A stretch of DNA of 64,000 bases from Streptomyces sp. HUAS 15-9 (lineage in GTDB: Bacteria > Actinomycetota > Actinomycetes > Streptomycetales > Streptomycetaceae): positions 7,068,001-7,132,000 of the forward strand of contig NZ_CP106798.1 of NCBI RefSeq assembly GCF_025642155.1, written 5' to 3'. Under the pieces are notes generated by a model. It did no database searches. It saw nothing but the letters and a program-made list of their open reading frames with translations, and was not told where the DNA came from. This document shows positions 36,779-44,920 of the stretch, piece by piece. Made by a program: the position numbers and the translations under genes. The first letter of the stretch is position 1; each line of letters starts with the position of its first letter.

Positions 36779-36818
36779 GGATCGGTTGGGGCGGCTCAGC
36801 GACGCGGTGGTCTCCCTG

Positions 36819-38423
36819 TCACGGGCCGGTTCCGCGGGACGGGCCGGCTCCGGCTCCCAGCAGGACCCGCGCCTCCAGTTCGGCGTACTCCGCCCCGCCC
36901 CGTTCCCTCCGGTCGAGGACCGATCCCAGCCAGCCGAACAGGAAGCCGAGCGGGATGGACACCAGCGCCGGGTTGCTGAGCGGGAAGACGGCGAAGTCCA
37001 TGTCCGGCAGCAGCGCGGCCGGACCTCCGGACAGGGCGGGGGAGAACAACACCAGCAGCACCGAGGAGAGCAGTCCGCCGTAGATGCTCCAGAGCGCTCC
37101 CCTGGTGGTGAAGCCCTTCCAGTACAGGTGGTACAGCAGCGCCGGCAGGATCGCGGACGCCGCGACGGCGAAGGCCAGGCCCACCAGGAACGAGATGTTC
37201 TGGCCCTGGGCGTACATGGACAGTCCCGTGGCGGTGACCCCGATCAGCAGGACCCCGCCCCTGGCGACCAGGAGTTCGCTCTTCTCCGATGCCCCGCCGG
37301 CCCGCAGCCCGACCTGGTAGAGGTCGTGTGCCAGCGCGGTCGACGCGGCCAGCACGATTCCGGCGACCACCGCGAGGATCGTGGTGAAGGCCACGCAGGA
37401 GATCACGGTGAGCAGGAACGCCCCGCCGAGGCGCTCGGCCAGGAGCAGGACGGCGGAGTTGCCCGTGGCGCTGTCGGCGGTGATGGCACCGCGTCCGAGC
37501 ACGGCCATCGCGCCGAATCCCAGCACACCGCCCGCCAGGCAGAACACCACCGTCAGATAGGTCGCCAACGTGACCGATCCGCGTGCCGCACGTGCGGTGG
37601 GTACCGCCCCGAGCCGCATGAGCAGGTGCGGCAGTCCCGCGGCCCCCAGCAGCACGGCCAGTTGCAGGCTGAGCGAGTCGAGCCTGCCCACGGTGTCGTC
37701 GCCGTAGCGCACGCCCGGCCGTAGGAAGGCCTCCCCCAGCCCACTGTGGTCCGCCGCCCGGGTCAGCAGGACCGAGGGGTTCCAGCCACAACGCGACATG
37801 ACGAGGACGGCCAGGCATCCGCCGCCGCCGAGCAGCAGGACGGCCTTGACCAGCTGTACGGCCGTCGTCGCCCGCATGCCGCCGATCAGCACGTAGATCA
37901 CCATGAGAATGCCGAGCGCACCGACCATGATCTGCCGCGCACCGGTGCCGTCCAGACCGAGGATCGGCGCGGCGAGCACCCCGGCGCCGACCAGTTGGGC
38001 GATCAGGTACACCAGGGAGATGACGACGGCGGAGATGCCGGAGGCCAGGTGCACGGACCGAGGGCGCAGACGCCGCCCCAGGCTGTCGCCGATCGTGTAG
38101 CGCCCGGTGCTGTGGAACGGCTCGGCGATCAGCAGGAGCATCACCACCCAGGCGACGATCGGGCCCAGCAGATAGGAGATGCCGTCGTACCCCGCCAGCG
38201 CGACCACTCCGGGGGAGCCGAGCAGGGTCGCGGCCGACATGTAGTCACCGAAGAGTGCGACACCGTTGCGTGCCGGCGTGAGCCGGCCGTCACTCACGTA
38301 GAAGTCGCCCGGGGCGACCCGGTCCGTCGTGACCCACAGGGCCAGGAACAGCGCACTGGCCACGAAGGCGGCGAAGACCACGAACACCGGGAACGAGCCG
38401 GCGGCGGATGCGGCAGTGGTCAT
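36819..38423 (-). CDS. Solute:sodium symporter (acetate/monocarboxylate ActP-like)
   Basis: A 534-residue integral membrane protein with about 13 hydrophobic helices. The SSS-family hallmarks are near the start (DFYVSDGRLTPARNGVALFG, DYMSAATLLGSPGVVALAGY) and in the middle (LPHLLMRLGAVPTARAARGS). It resembles ActP/MctC-type carriers of acetate, pyruvate or propionate. Its ATG overlaps the stop of the DUF485 gene, the usual partner of ActP carriers. With the AlkK-type ligase upstream in the operon, it probably imports the acid that the ligase activates. Confidence 0.92.
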   Translation of the reverse strand: MTTAASAAGSFPVFVVFAAFVASALFLALWVTTDRVAPGDFYVSDGRLTPARNGVALFGDYMSAATLLGSPGVVALAGYDGISYLLGPIVAWVVMLLLIAEPFHSTGRYTIGDSLGRRLRPRSVHLASGISAVVISLVYLIAQLVGAGVLAAPILGLDGTGARQIMVGALGILMVIYVLIGGMRATTAVQLVKAVLLLGGGGCLAVLVMSRCGWNPSVLLTRAADHSGLGEAFLRPGVRYGDDTVGRLDSLSLQLAVLLGAAGLPHLLMRLGAVPTARAARGSVTLATYLTVVFCLAGGVLGFGAMAVLGRGAITADSATGNSAVLLLAERLGGAFLLTVISCVAFTTILAVVAGIVLAASTALAHDLYQVGLRAGGASEKSELLVARGGVLLIGVTATGLSMYAQGQNISFLVGLAFAVAASAILPALLYHLYWKGFTTRGALWSIYGGLLSSVLLVLFSPALSGGPAALLPDMDFAVFPLSNPALVSIPLGFLFGWLGSVLDRRERGGAEYAELEARVLLGAGAGPSRGTGP

Positions 38424-38944
38424 CGCGCATCCTCCCGTGAGCCGGACCGGTCACCCGGATGCGGGCCGCCGGGGGCGAAGTGGGTCCTGGCATGGCGGTT
38501 GTACCACCGGACCGCCCAGACGGTGGTGACGCACTGCAGGAGACTCATGGCCAGGCCGGCGTTCAGCGGCCCGGCGATCCGTACCGCCATCACGCCGCGC
38601 GCCTCACTCGCCAGCAGGGCGTTGATCAGGTAGAGCGCGATGACTGCGCCGGCCACGGTGAAGACCGGGCGCCGGCGTGCCGCGCGCAGACGCAGCAGGG
38701 CCGGATCGTCCGTGGGCCGCTCGGGGACGTACGGTGCCGGTGCCCCGTACCTGGCGGGGTGCGCACGGGGCGGGGGCATCGGCCGCCCGGAAGCGGCGGG
38801 ACGTTGCCGAGGGCCGGGATCCGTCCATGGCTGCTGTCCCTGCCAGGGGCCGGAGTCCTGCCAGGGGCCGGAGTCCTGCCAGGAACCGGAGCCCTGCCCC
38901 GGATCGGGCCCCCGCGACGGCGGCGGGGGGAACGCCGGGCTCAT
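38420..38944 (-). CDS. DUF485-type small membrane protein with a repetitive N-terminus
   Basis: A 174-residue protein. The N-terminal 70 residues are Pro/Gly/Gln/Trp-rich, with near-identical units of the type WQDSGP. The C-terminal half has two membrane helices (FTVAGAVIALYLINALLA and a second near MSLLQCVTTVWAVRWYN), as in the DUF485 partners of acetate symporters. ATGA overlaps join it to both neighbours. It probably assembles with the symporter. The repeat-rich tail is unusual for this family. Confidence 0.8.
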   Translation of the reverse strand: MSPAFPPPPSRGPDPGQGSGSWQDSGPWQDSGPWQGQQPWTDPGPRQRPAASGRPMPPPRAHPARYGAPAPYVPERPTDDPALLRLRAARRRPVFTVAGAVIALYLINALLASEARGVMAVRIAGPLNAGLAMSLLQCVTTVWAVRWYNRHARTHFAPGGPHPGDRSGSREDAR

Positions 38945-39279
38945 GACGTCCCTCTCGGTGGCTCGCTGCCCGGGCCGCCGACCGCCCGGTGCACGAGCCG
39001 GTGGTCGGCACCGGCCGGGTCGCGGGCGAGCTCCCGCGCCATGCGAAGGGCCCACTTGTGCCGTTCGCCGCGCCTGTCGCCGCCCGCCGCAGCCTCCTCG
39101 CGCAGTGTCTCGGCGTACCGGTCGGCGAGGCGCTGTCGCCCCCCGACTCGTTCGACGGTCTCGGCGATGGCCCGAAGCAGCTCCGCGTCGGAATACAGGG
39201 ACTCGTGATCGAGCCGGCTCAGGTACAGGGCCGACACCGACTGTTGATCCTCTTCGGGGGGGAGGGTCATGCGGCTCAT
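38941..39279 (-). CDS. Small cytoplasmic protein of the symporter operon
   Basis: A 112-residue protein with ATG at 39279 after GAGGA. It is charged and helical (LYLSRLDHESLYSDAELL, then AIAETVERVGGRQRLADRYA), with no membrane segment. The stop overlaps the start of the DUF485 gene. It lies 47 bp downstream of the AlkK-type ligase gene, so the four genes form one operon. I do not recognise the family. Confidence 0.65.
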   Translation of the reverse strand: MSRMTLPPEEDQQSVSALYLSRLDHESLYSDAELLRAIAETVERVGGRQRLADRYAETLREEAAAGGDRRGERHKWALRMARELARDPAGADHRLVHRAVGGPGSEPPRGTS

Positions 39280-39326
39280 GACAGTTCCTCGGGGAGATGG
39301 GTGGATGGTCCCGGACGGGGTGCGGC

Positions 39327-40973
39327 TCACGAGACGACGTCGACGGCCAGCTCCCCGTCCGCGTACTGCTTGCGCAGCGTCTTCTTGTCGAACTTGCCGA
39401 CGGATGTCTTGGGCACCTCCTCGAGAAGCGCCCAGCGCTCCGGCAGCTGCCAGGCGGCCACCTTGCCGGCGAGGAACCGCCGCAGTTCGTCGTGCGTGGT
39501 GCCGCTCCCGTCCCGGAGCACGACCGTGGCCAGGGGACGCTCCCCCCATTTGTCGTCCGGGACCGCGACGACGCACGCTTCGGCCACCGCCGGGTGCGCC
39601 ATGAGGTGGTTCTCCAGCTCGACGGACGAGATCCACTCCCCGCCCGACTTGATCACGTCCTTGACCCGGTCGGTGAGGGTGAGGAAGCCGTCGGCACCGA
39701 TCGTTCCGACGTCACCGGTGCGCAGCCAGCCGTCGTGGAAGTTCTCCGGGTCGTCGTCGAGGTGATAGGAGCCGGTGATCCAGGGACCGCGCACCTCCAA
39801 CTCCCCGATGCTCAGCCCGTCCCAGGGCAGCACGGCCCCGTCCTGGCCGATGAGCCTGGCCTCCACCGGTGCCGGGAAGCGGCCCTGGCTGAGGCGGTGG
39901 CGCCAGGCGTCCTCTCCTTCGGTGCCCTCGGGCGCGCGGGCCAGGGCGCCCAGCGGCGAGACCTCGGTCATCCCCCAGGCGTGCAGCAGCCGGATGCCCA
40001 GCTCGTCCTCGTAGGTCCGCATCAGCGACGGCGGGCAGGAGGAGCCGCCCACGACGGCCTCCTCGAGGCTGGAGACGTCGGCGCCGGGGTGCTGCCGGAC
40101 GTGATCGGCCAGGCCCTGCCACACCGTCGGCACGCCTGCGCCCTTGTTGGGGCGGGAGGCGGCGATGAACCGCGCGAGCGGCGCGGGAGCCAGGAACCTG
40201 TCCGGCATGACGAGCGAGGCGCCGGTGAGGAAGGCAGCGTACGGCAGGCCCCAGGCCTGGGCGTGGAACTGCGGGACGATGGCGAGCAGGCGGTCCCGGG
40301 CGGAGATGTTCATCAGGTCCGGCAGGCTGATGCCCAGCGAGTGCAGGTACAGCGAGCGGTGGCTGTAGACGACGCCCTTGGGGTTGCCCGTGGTCCCGGA
40401 GGTGTAGCACATGGCCGCCGCCTGGTTCTCGTCCAGGTCCGGCCAGTCGTACGACCCTGGCCGCCCCTCCAGCAGCCGGCCGTAGTCATGGACGCTCACC
40501 GTGGCGTCGGGCGTGAGCGCGGACTCCGCCTCCCCGTTGACGATGACGTGCCGCACCGTGCGCATGCCGGGCAGCAGCGCGGAGAAGACCGGCAGCAGGG
40601 AGCCGTCGACGATGACGACCGTGTCCTCTGCGTGATTGGCGATGTAGGTGAGCTGATCGGGGAAGAGACGGATGTTCAGGGGGTGGACCACGGCGCCCAT
40701 GGCGGGCACGGCGAGGTACGCCTCCAGGTGCTCCTGGTTGTTCCACATGAAGGTGGCCACCCGGTCGCCGTGTCCTACGCCGAGGCCGGCCAGCGCGTGG
40801 GCGAGCGCGGCGGCGTTGCGGCCGACGCGGGCGTAGTCGGCGCTGCGGGTGCCGGTGTCCGTGGCGGTGACGACCTCACTGCCACCGTGCAGTCTCATAC
40901 CGTTCTCAAGCAGTCTTCTCACGAGCAGGGGCACGGCCTGCATGGTGCTGTGGATGGGGTCTCGGCTGGGCAT
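39327..40973 (-). CDS. AlkK-type medium/long-chain fatty acid--CoA ligase
   Basis: A 548-residue ANL enzyme. Motifs: MCYTSGTTGNPKGVVYSHRS, HAWGMTEVSPLG, GWLRTGDVGTIGADGFL, RVKDVIKSGGEWISSVELEN and the C-terminal catalytic Lys in KTSVGKFDKK. The early segment MGAVVHPLNIRLFPDQLTYI and IANHAEDTVVIVD are typical of the AlkK group that activates medium-chain acids after alkane or alcohol oxidation. It heads the operon with the small protein, DUF485 and symporter genes. Confidence 0.9.
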   Translation of the reverse strand: MPSRDPIHSTMQAVPLLVRRLLENGMRLHGGSEVVTATDTGTRSADYARVGRNAAALAHALAGLGVGHGDRVATFMWNNQEHLEAYLAVPAMGAVVHPLNIRLFPDQLTYIANHAEDTVVIVDGSLLPVFSALLPGMRTVRHVIVNGEAESALTPDATVSVHDYGRLLEGRPGSYDWPDLDENQAAAMCYTSGTTGNPKGVVYSHRSLYLHSLGISLPDLMNISARDRLLAIVPQFHAQAWGLPYAAFLTGASLVMPDRFLAPAPLARFIAASRPNKGAGVPTVWQGLADHVRQHPGADVSSLEEAVVGGSSCPPSLMRTYEDELGIRLLHAWGMTEVSPLGALARAPEGTEGEDAWRHRLSQGRFPAPVEARLIGQDGAVLPWDGLSIGELEVRGPWITGSYHLDDDPENFHDGWLRTGDVGTIGADGFLTLTDRVKDVIKSGGEWISSVELENHLMAHPAVAEACVVAVPDDKWGERPLATVVLRDGSGTTHDELRRFLAGKVAAWQLPERWALLEEVPKTSVGKFDKKTLRKQYADGELAVDVVS

Positions 40974-41089
40974 GTGCGTGGGCGTCCCTCGGATCTCGAT
41001 GCCGGTGGGTGCGGCTCCGCCACCTCACCGGCCGCTGCGGCTCGTGCCGCGATCCTGGGCGCCGCACCGGGGCGCGAGTAGCTCCAGGC

Positions 41090-41123
41090 GGAGATATGAG
41101 TCCGGAGGTCTCCATTCGGAGAT
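41090..41123 (+). repeat. Three 14-bp-spaced GGAGRT direct repeats upstream of the histidine kinase gene
   Basis: GGAGAT (41090), GGAGGT (41104) and GGAGAT (41118) are spaced exactly 14 bp and flanked by similar bases (CGGAGATATGAGTC, CGGAGGTCTCCATT). The array lies 84-117 bp before the kinase start and in the gap to the divergent ligase operon, so a regulator could bind it. Confidence 0.5.
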
Positions 41124-41206
41124 GGTCAGGGCACTTGCGGCGAGGCAGGATGTGGGACCGGAGTGCGTGCGTTCACTCCTGGTCCGCCGGCGGGAGACGA
41201 CCTACC

Positions 41207-42352
41207 ATGACGAACGTGTCAGACGGGAGCCGGGACCGGCCACTGCCGAGCGCCCTGTTCGAGCTCACCGAGGGATACAGCCAGGTTCTCGCGCTGCTCG
41301 ACCAGTCCGTAGCCATGCGCCGGATCGTGGACGACGTTCCCGAGCTGGGCGGCGTGGACGTCGCGTGGGTGGGCGAACCGGACGGGGCCGACCGGCTGGT
41401 GCTCGGGCACGTCGTGCACGCCCGCACGCCCGCCGTGGACGGCCTGGTCGTCTCGGCCGGGTGCGGGCTGGGCGGACAGGTGATGCTCCGGCGCCGGCCC
41501 CTGTGGGTCAGTGACTATCGCCGCTCCGACACCATCACCCACCACTTCAACGCACAGGCGGAGACCGAGGGGCTCGGTGCGATGATCGCCGTGCCCGTCA
41601 TCCACGACGACCGGCTGCTGGGCGTCCTCTACGGCGCGAACCGCGAGCCCTCCCTGTACGGCGACCGCACGACGCAGGCCCTGGAACAGGCGGCGAGCCG
41701 GGCGGCGGCAGCCGCTGTAGTGGCGGAGCGTGCCCGTCACGCGGCGGAGGTCGCCGTGCACGAGGAACGGCGCCGGCTCGCGCTGGACCTGCACGACACC
41801 GTGGGGGCCATGCTTTTCACCCTGGGCACGGGCATCCGCACGCTGGCCGAGGAGCTGCCGGCCGGGGACGCCGTGTCGGCACGTCTGGCAGACCTGGAGG
41901 AGCAGGCGATCCAGGCGGCCGCCGCGCTGCGCGTGTCCCTGCACGCGCTGCACGCGCCCCCGGAGGAGGTGGCTCTCGGCGTCGCGCTGCGCGGTGACTG
42001 CAGGGCCTTCCAGCAGCGTACCGGCGTGATCGCCAGGCTGATCATGGTGACCGAGGTGCCGGGCCTCGCGCCGGGTGGGATCAGGGCACTGACCGACGCG
42101 GCGCGGGAGGCGCTGCTGAACGTGGAGAAGCACGCGCGGGCCCGTTCCGTCGTGATGAGCGTGTTCACCCTGTCCGGGGGCGTCTGCGTGACCATCGCCG
42201 ACGACGGCGTCGGTCTGCCCCCGGAGGGCGGCTCCTCCGGGGGCATCGGCCTGTCCACCATGACGGAGCGCCTGGAACGGGTGGGCGGCCGGGTCAACGT
42301 CGGCAGCAACGAGGACGGCGGCGTGACTGTCCAGATGTGGGTGCCGGCGTGA
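41207..42352 (+). CDS. GAF-domain sensor histidine kinase (NarL-type system)
   Basis: A 381-residue soluble kinase; ATG at 41207 after GGGAG. A GAF domain (about residues 25-170; VVSAGCGLGGQVMLRRRPLW, MIAVPVIHDDRLLGVLYGA) precedes the HisKA_3 box with His196 (RRRLALDLHDTVG) and an HATPase (ALLNVEKHARAR, ITIADDGVGLP-like VTIADDGVGLP, GIGLSTMTERL). With no membrane segments, it should sense an intracellular ligand. Its stop overlaps the GTG of its response regulator. Divergence from the AlkK operon suggests control of acid uptake and activation. Confidence 0.9.
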   Translation: MTNVSDGSRDRPLPSALFELTEGYSQVLALLDQSVAMRRIVDDVPELGGVDVAWVGEPDGADRLVLGHVVHARTPAVDGLVVSAGCGLGGQVMLRRRPLWVSDYRRSDTITHHFNAQAETEGLGAMIAVPVIHDDRLLGVLYGANREPSLYGDRTTQALEQAASRAAAAAVVAERARHAAEVAVHEERRRLALDLHDTVGAMLFTLGTGIRTLAEELPAGDAVSARLADLEEQAIQAAAALRVSLHALHAPPEEVALGVALRGDCRAFQQRTGVIARLIMVTEVPGLAPGGIRALTDAAREALLNVEKHARARSVVMSVFTLSGGVCVTIADDGVGLPPEGGSSGGIGLSTMTERLERVGGRVNVGSNEDGGVTVQMWVPA

Positions 42353-42981
42353 ACGAACCGACGGTGCGCGTACTGGTCGTGGACGACCATCCCATCGTCC
42401 GCGACGGTGTCGCCCTGGCGCTCGGCAACGCCTCCTGGATCACCGTCACCGGGTACGCGAGCTCGGGGCGGGAGGCGATCAGCGAGGCCGAGCGGCTGGT
42501 GCCGGACGTAGTCCTGCTGGACCTGCGCCTGCCCGACATGCTCGCCCCCGAGGTCGTCCGGGAGCTGCGGACCCACGTCCCCGGCGTCAAAGTGGTGATC
42601 TTCACCGCCTATCCCGAGCACGCCGCCCTGGAGGAGGCACTCGGCGCCGGAGCGCACGCCGTGGTCGTCAAGGACGCGCAGCGTTCGGATCTGATGGACG
42701 TCGTCCGCCGGGTCAACGCCGGGGAACGGGTGGTCCGCACCAGTCCGGACCACCTGCTCAGCGTGCTGCTGAACCGAAGGCTCAAGGAGAGTGGCCTGAC
42801 CCGCCGAGAGTACGAGATCCTGCGCAGGGTGGCGATGGGCGAGACCAACCCGGAGATCGCCGACGTGCTCGGCCTGAGCCGGAACACGGTCAAGACCTAT
42901 CTCCAGCGGACGCTGGAGAAGCTGGGCGCCCGCAACCGCGTGGAGGCCCTGGCACGCGCGAGCGAGCGCGGGATCCTGTAG
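42349..42981 (+). CDS. NarL/LuxR-family response regulator
   Basis: A 210-residue protein with a GTG start coupled to the kinase gene. The receiver has the acidic pair Asp12-Asp13 (VVDDHP), phospho-acceptor Asp58 (VVLLDLRLPDM) and Lys near 108 (AVVVKDAQ). The LuxR HTH follows at the C-terminus (MGETNPEIADVLGLSRNTVK, then RTLEKLGARNRVEALARA). It is the expected partner of the GAF kinase. Confidence 0.93.
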   Translation: MNEPTVRVLVVDDHPIVRDGVALALGNASWITVTGYASSGREAISEAERLVPDVVLLDLRLPDMLAPEVVRELRTHVPGVKVVIFTAYPEHAALEEALGAGAHAVVVKDAQRSDLMDVVRRVNAGERVVRTSPDHLLSVLLNRRLKESGLTRREYEILRRVAMGETNPEIADVLGLSRNTVKTYLQRTLEKLGARNRVEALARASERGIL

Positions 42982-43476
42982 GGCAGCCCCAGCCCCAGCC
43001 CTAGCCCCGGCCCCAGCCCTAGCCCCGGCCGCGCGGCGTCGCCATGGACGGTGAACACCTGCGAGGGGTCCCCGCGCCGGTGCCGAAGCCGGCAGTTCTG
43101 GCTTCGGCGAGTACGACGGCCGCTTCGCGGGCGTCCGTAATCAGGCTCGCCAGGAGGTCACGCCCGTCGGCCGGCAGAACATCGCCGCCTTCTGCGGCAG
43201 GTCGCAGGCAGGTCGCAGGCAGACCGACAGCAGCAGACGCGTCGGGCTGGGACGCCGTTACCGGCCGGTGACGTCGGACAGCTGTCGTACTCGGGTGCGG
43301 ACATCGTCAGGGTGAAGTCTTCGGGTTGAGCCCGGAGGACGTCGACTGTGACCGAGGCGTCCTTCGCCGTCGAAGATCTCCAGAGGTGGAGCTTCCGCGG
43401 GGAAGCCGGAGGCGGACAGGCATGGGAAACCGGCGACGGCCAAGGCCGGCGTCATTCCGCCGCGGCCGAGGGCGCG
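42982..43476. other. Repeat-rich, gene-poor stretch after the response regulator
   Basis: No convincing gene. It opens with a hexamer-type array of AGCCCC/AGCCCT/GGCCCC units (42985-43030), then a hairpin GCCGAAGCC/GGCTTCGGC (43082-43108) that may terminate the two-component operon. An 11-bp repeat GGCAGGTCGCA occurs twice, plus a partial copy (43196-43222). Coding statistics are poor in all frames, and the area merges into a decayed integrase. It looks like a scar of past insertion. Confidence 0.55.
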
Positions 43477-43735
43477 AAGGAGTGGCAGTGGGAGGCGCCG
43501 CCGAAGGACGGCTTCCACGTGCTGCGGCACACCTGGGCCTCGATCATGCTGCCGGCAGGGAAGTCGGTGGCGACGCCGGCAGACGGCTCGGCCGCTCCTT
43601 TCCGGCTGTCACGCTTGGTTACTATGCTCGCTTCGTGCCGGAGGCCGGAAGCAAGGGACGTACTGCCATGACGGGCTGCCGGGGAGTGGAGTCGGCCATG
43701 GAACGTAAGACAGGCGCGCTTCGAGGCGTTGGAAG
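43477..43735 (+). pseudogene. Decayed tyrosine recombinase (phage-type integrase), C-terminal remnant
   Basis: In one frame the sequence reads APPKDGFHVLRHTWASIMLP, the H-x-x-R-H box of tyrosine integrases. About 35 bp later, in the next frame, it reads RLGRSFPAVTLGYYARFVPE and then AGSKGRTAM, the region around the catalytic Tyr of Streptomyces integrases. The intervening LARWLGHSS-type motif is damaged by a frameshift. The N-terminal DNA-binding part is absent or unrecognisable. It ends where the HipA-like gene begins. Confidence 0.75.
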
Positions 43736-44650
43736 ATGCTGAGGCAGATTACTGCAACCCGCTACATCGAACCCCTGCGCTCCGGTGGCTCCGTCCCCGG
43801 AGTCGTCGAGGCCGACGACCTCGGCACATACGTCGTCAAGTTCACGGGTTCCGCGCAGGGCCGCAAGGCGCTGGTCGCCGAGGTGATCGTGGGCGAGCTC
43901 GCGCGGGCGCTGGGGCTGCGGTTCCCCGAGCTGGTCCTGGTGCACTTCGACCCGGCGATCGCCGACAGCGAGCCGCACCAGGAGGTACGGGACCTGCACA
44001 TCGCGAGCCAGGGCCTCAACCTCGGCATGGACTATCTGCCGGGCGCGAAGGACTTCACCCCGGAGGTTGCGAAGACCTTCCGGGTCGATCCACTGGAGGC
44101 GGGCCGGATCGTCTGGCTCGACGCCCTCACCGTGAACGTCGACCGCACGGTCCACAGCTCCAACCTGATGGTCTGGCCCACCCTCGGCACCGTACCCCCG
44201 CACCTGTGGCTGATCGACCACGGCGCCGCCCTCGTCTTCCACCACCGCTGGGACGCGTCGGATCCCGCCAAGGCGTACGACTTCCGCCATCACGCCCTCG
44301 GGCACTACGCGCCCGACACCCGGGCGGCCGACGCGGAGCTGGCGCCCAGGGTGACGGAGGAGTTGCTGCGGGAGATCGTCGCCGGGGTCCCCGACGCCTG
44401 GCTGAGGGGGGACGAGGGGTTCACGACGCCGGACGAGGTGCGCAGGACGTATGTGGACTACCTCCACGCGCGCGTGCGGGCGTCGGCCGCCTGGCTCCCG
44501 ACCGACTTCCCCACCCGGGAGGAGCTGGCCGCCGAGGAGGCCGGCCGGGCGGCGAGGACCCAGCAGGGCCGTCCGAACTGGCTCAAGCGGGTTCCCGACC
44601 TGCACGGCAGGCCGGCGGCGGAACAGGACTGGTCGGCGCACCTCGGATGA
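43736..44650 (+). CDS. HipA-like kinase-fold protein
   Basis: A 304-residue protein; ATG at 43736 with GAGG nine bases upstream. It has the HipA/PI4K-like kinase pattern: Lys35 in TYVVKFTGSAQG (ATP binding), the catalytic loop Asp136-x6-Asn143 in NVDRTVHSSNLMV, and Asp161 in WLIDHGAALVF. It lacks the HipA N-terminal domain and has no HipB-like partner, so a toxin role is not implied. It is instead coupled by ATGA overlap to a SelW-like redox protein. Substrate unknown. Confidence 0.8.
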   Translation: MLRQITATRYIEPLRSGGSVPGVVEADDLGTYVVKFTGSAQGRKALVAEVIVGELARALGLRFPELVLVHFDPAIADSEPHQEVRDLHIASQGLNLGMDYLPGAKDFTPEVAKTFRVDPLEAGRIVWLDALTVNVDRTVHSSNLMVWPTLGTVPPHLWLIDHGAALVFHHRWDASDPAKAYDFRHHALGHYAPDTRAADAELAPRVTEELLREIVAGVPDAWLRGDEGFTTPDEVRRTYVDYLHARVRASAAWLPTDFPTREELAAEEAGRAARTQQGRPNWLKRVPDLHGRPAAEQDWSAHLG

Positions 44651-44916
44651 GCGGGCGCGTCGAGATCGAGTACTGCACCCAGTGCCGCTGGCTGCCGCGT
44701 GCCGCCTGGCTCGCGCAGGAGTTGCTGACGACCTTCGAGGAGGAGCTGACCGAGCTCGCCCTCAAGCCCGGCAAGGGCGGGGTCTTCGTGGTCCGCGTGG
44801 GCGACGAGGTGGTCTGGGACCGGCGGGAGCAGGGTTTCCCGGAGCCCACGGCGGTGAAGCGGGCCGTACGCGACCGAGTGGCCCCGGGAAAGTCCCTGGG
44901 CCACTCGGAAGGATGA
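44647..44916 (+). CDS. SelT/SelW/SelH-family (Rdx) thioredoxin-like protein
   Basis: An 89-residue protein with the redox motif Cys10-Thr-Gln-Cys13 (VEIEYCTQCRWLPRA), then LAQELLTTFEEEL, KGGVFVVRVGDEVVWDR and FPEPTAVKRAVRD. Cys replaces the selenocysteine of animal SelW. Members are thought to be small thiol-redox proteins. Translation is coupled to the HipA-like kinase gene, which makes a functional pair likely. It ends four bases before the convergent malate synthase stop. Confidence 0.88.
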   Translation: MSGRVEIEYCTQCRWLPRAAWLAQELLTTFEEELTELALKPGKGGVFVVRVGDEVVWDRREQGFPEPTAVKRAVRDRVAPGKSLGHSEG

Positions 44917-44920
44917 GGTC

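Noticed and set aside
43044..43271. Small gene of 75 codons
   Set aside because: Composition is low-complexity Ala/Ser/Arg, there is no ribosome site, and it covers a hairpin and an 11-bp repeat. It is judged non-coding.
43736..44650. HipAB toxin-antitoxin module
   Set aside because: No HipB-like HTH gene flanks it and the HipA N-terminal domain is missing. The coupled partner is a SelW-like redox protein.
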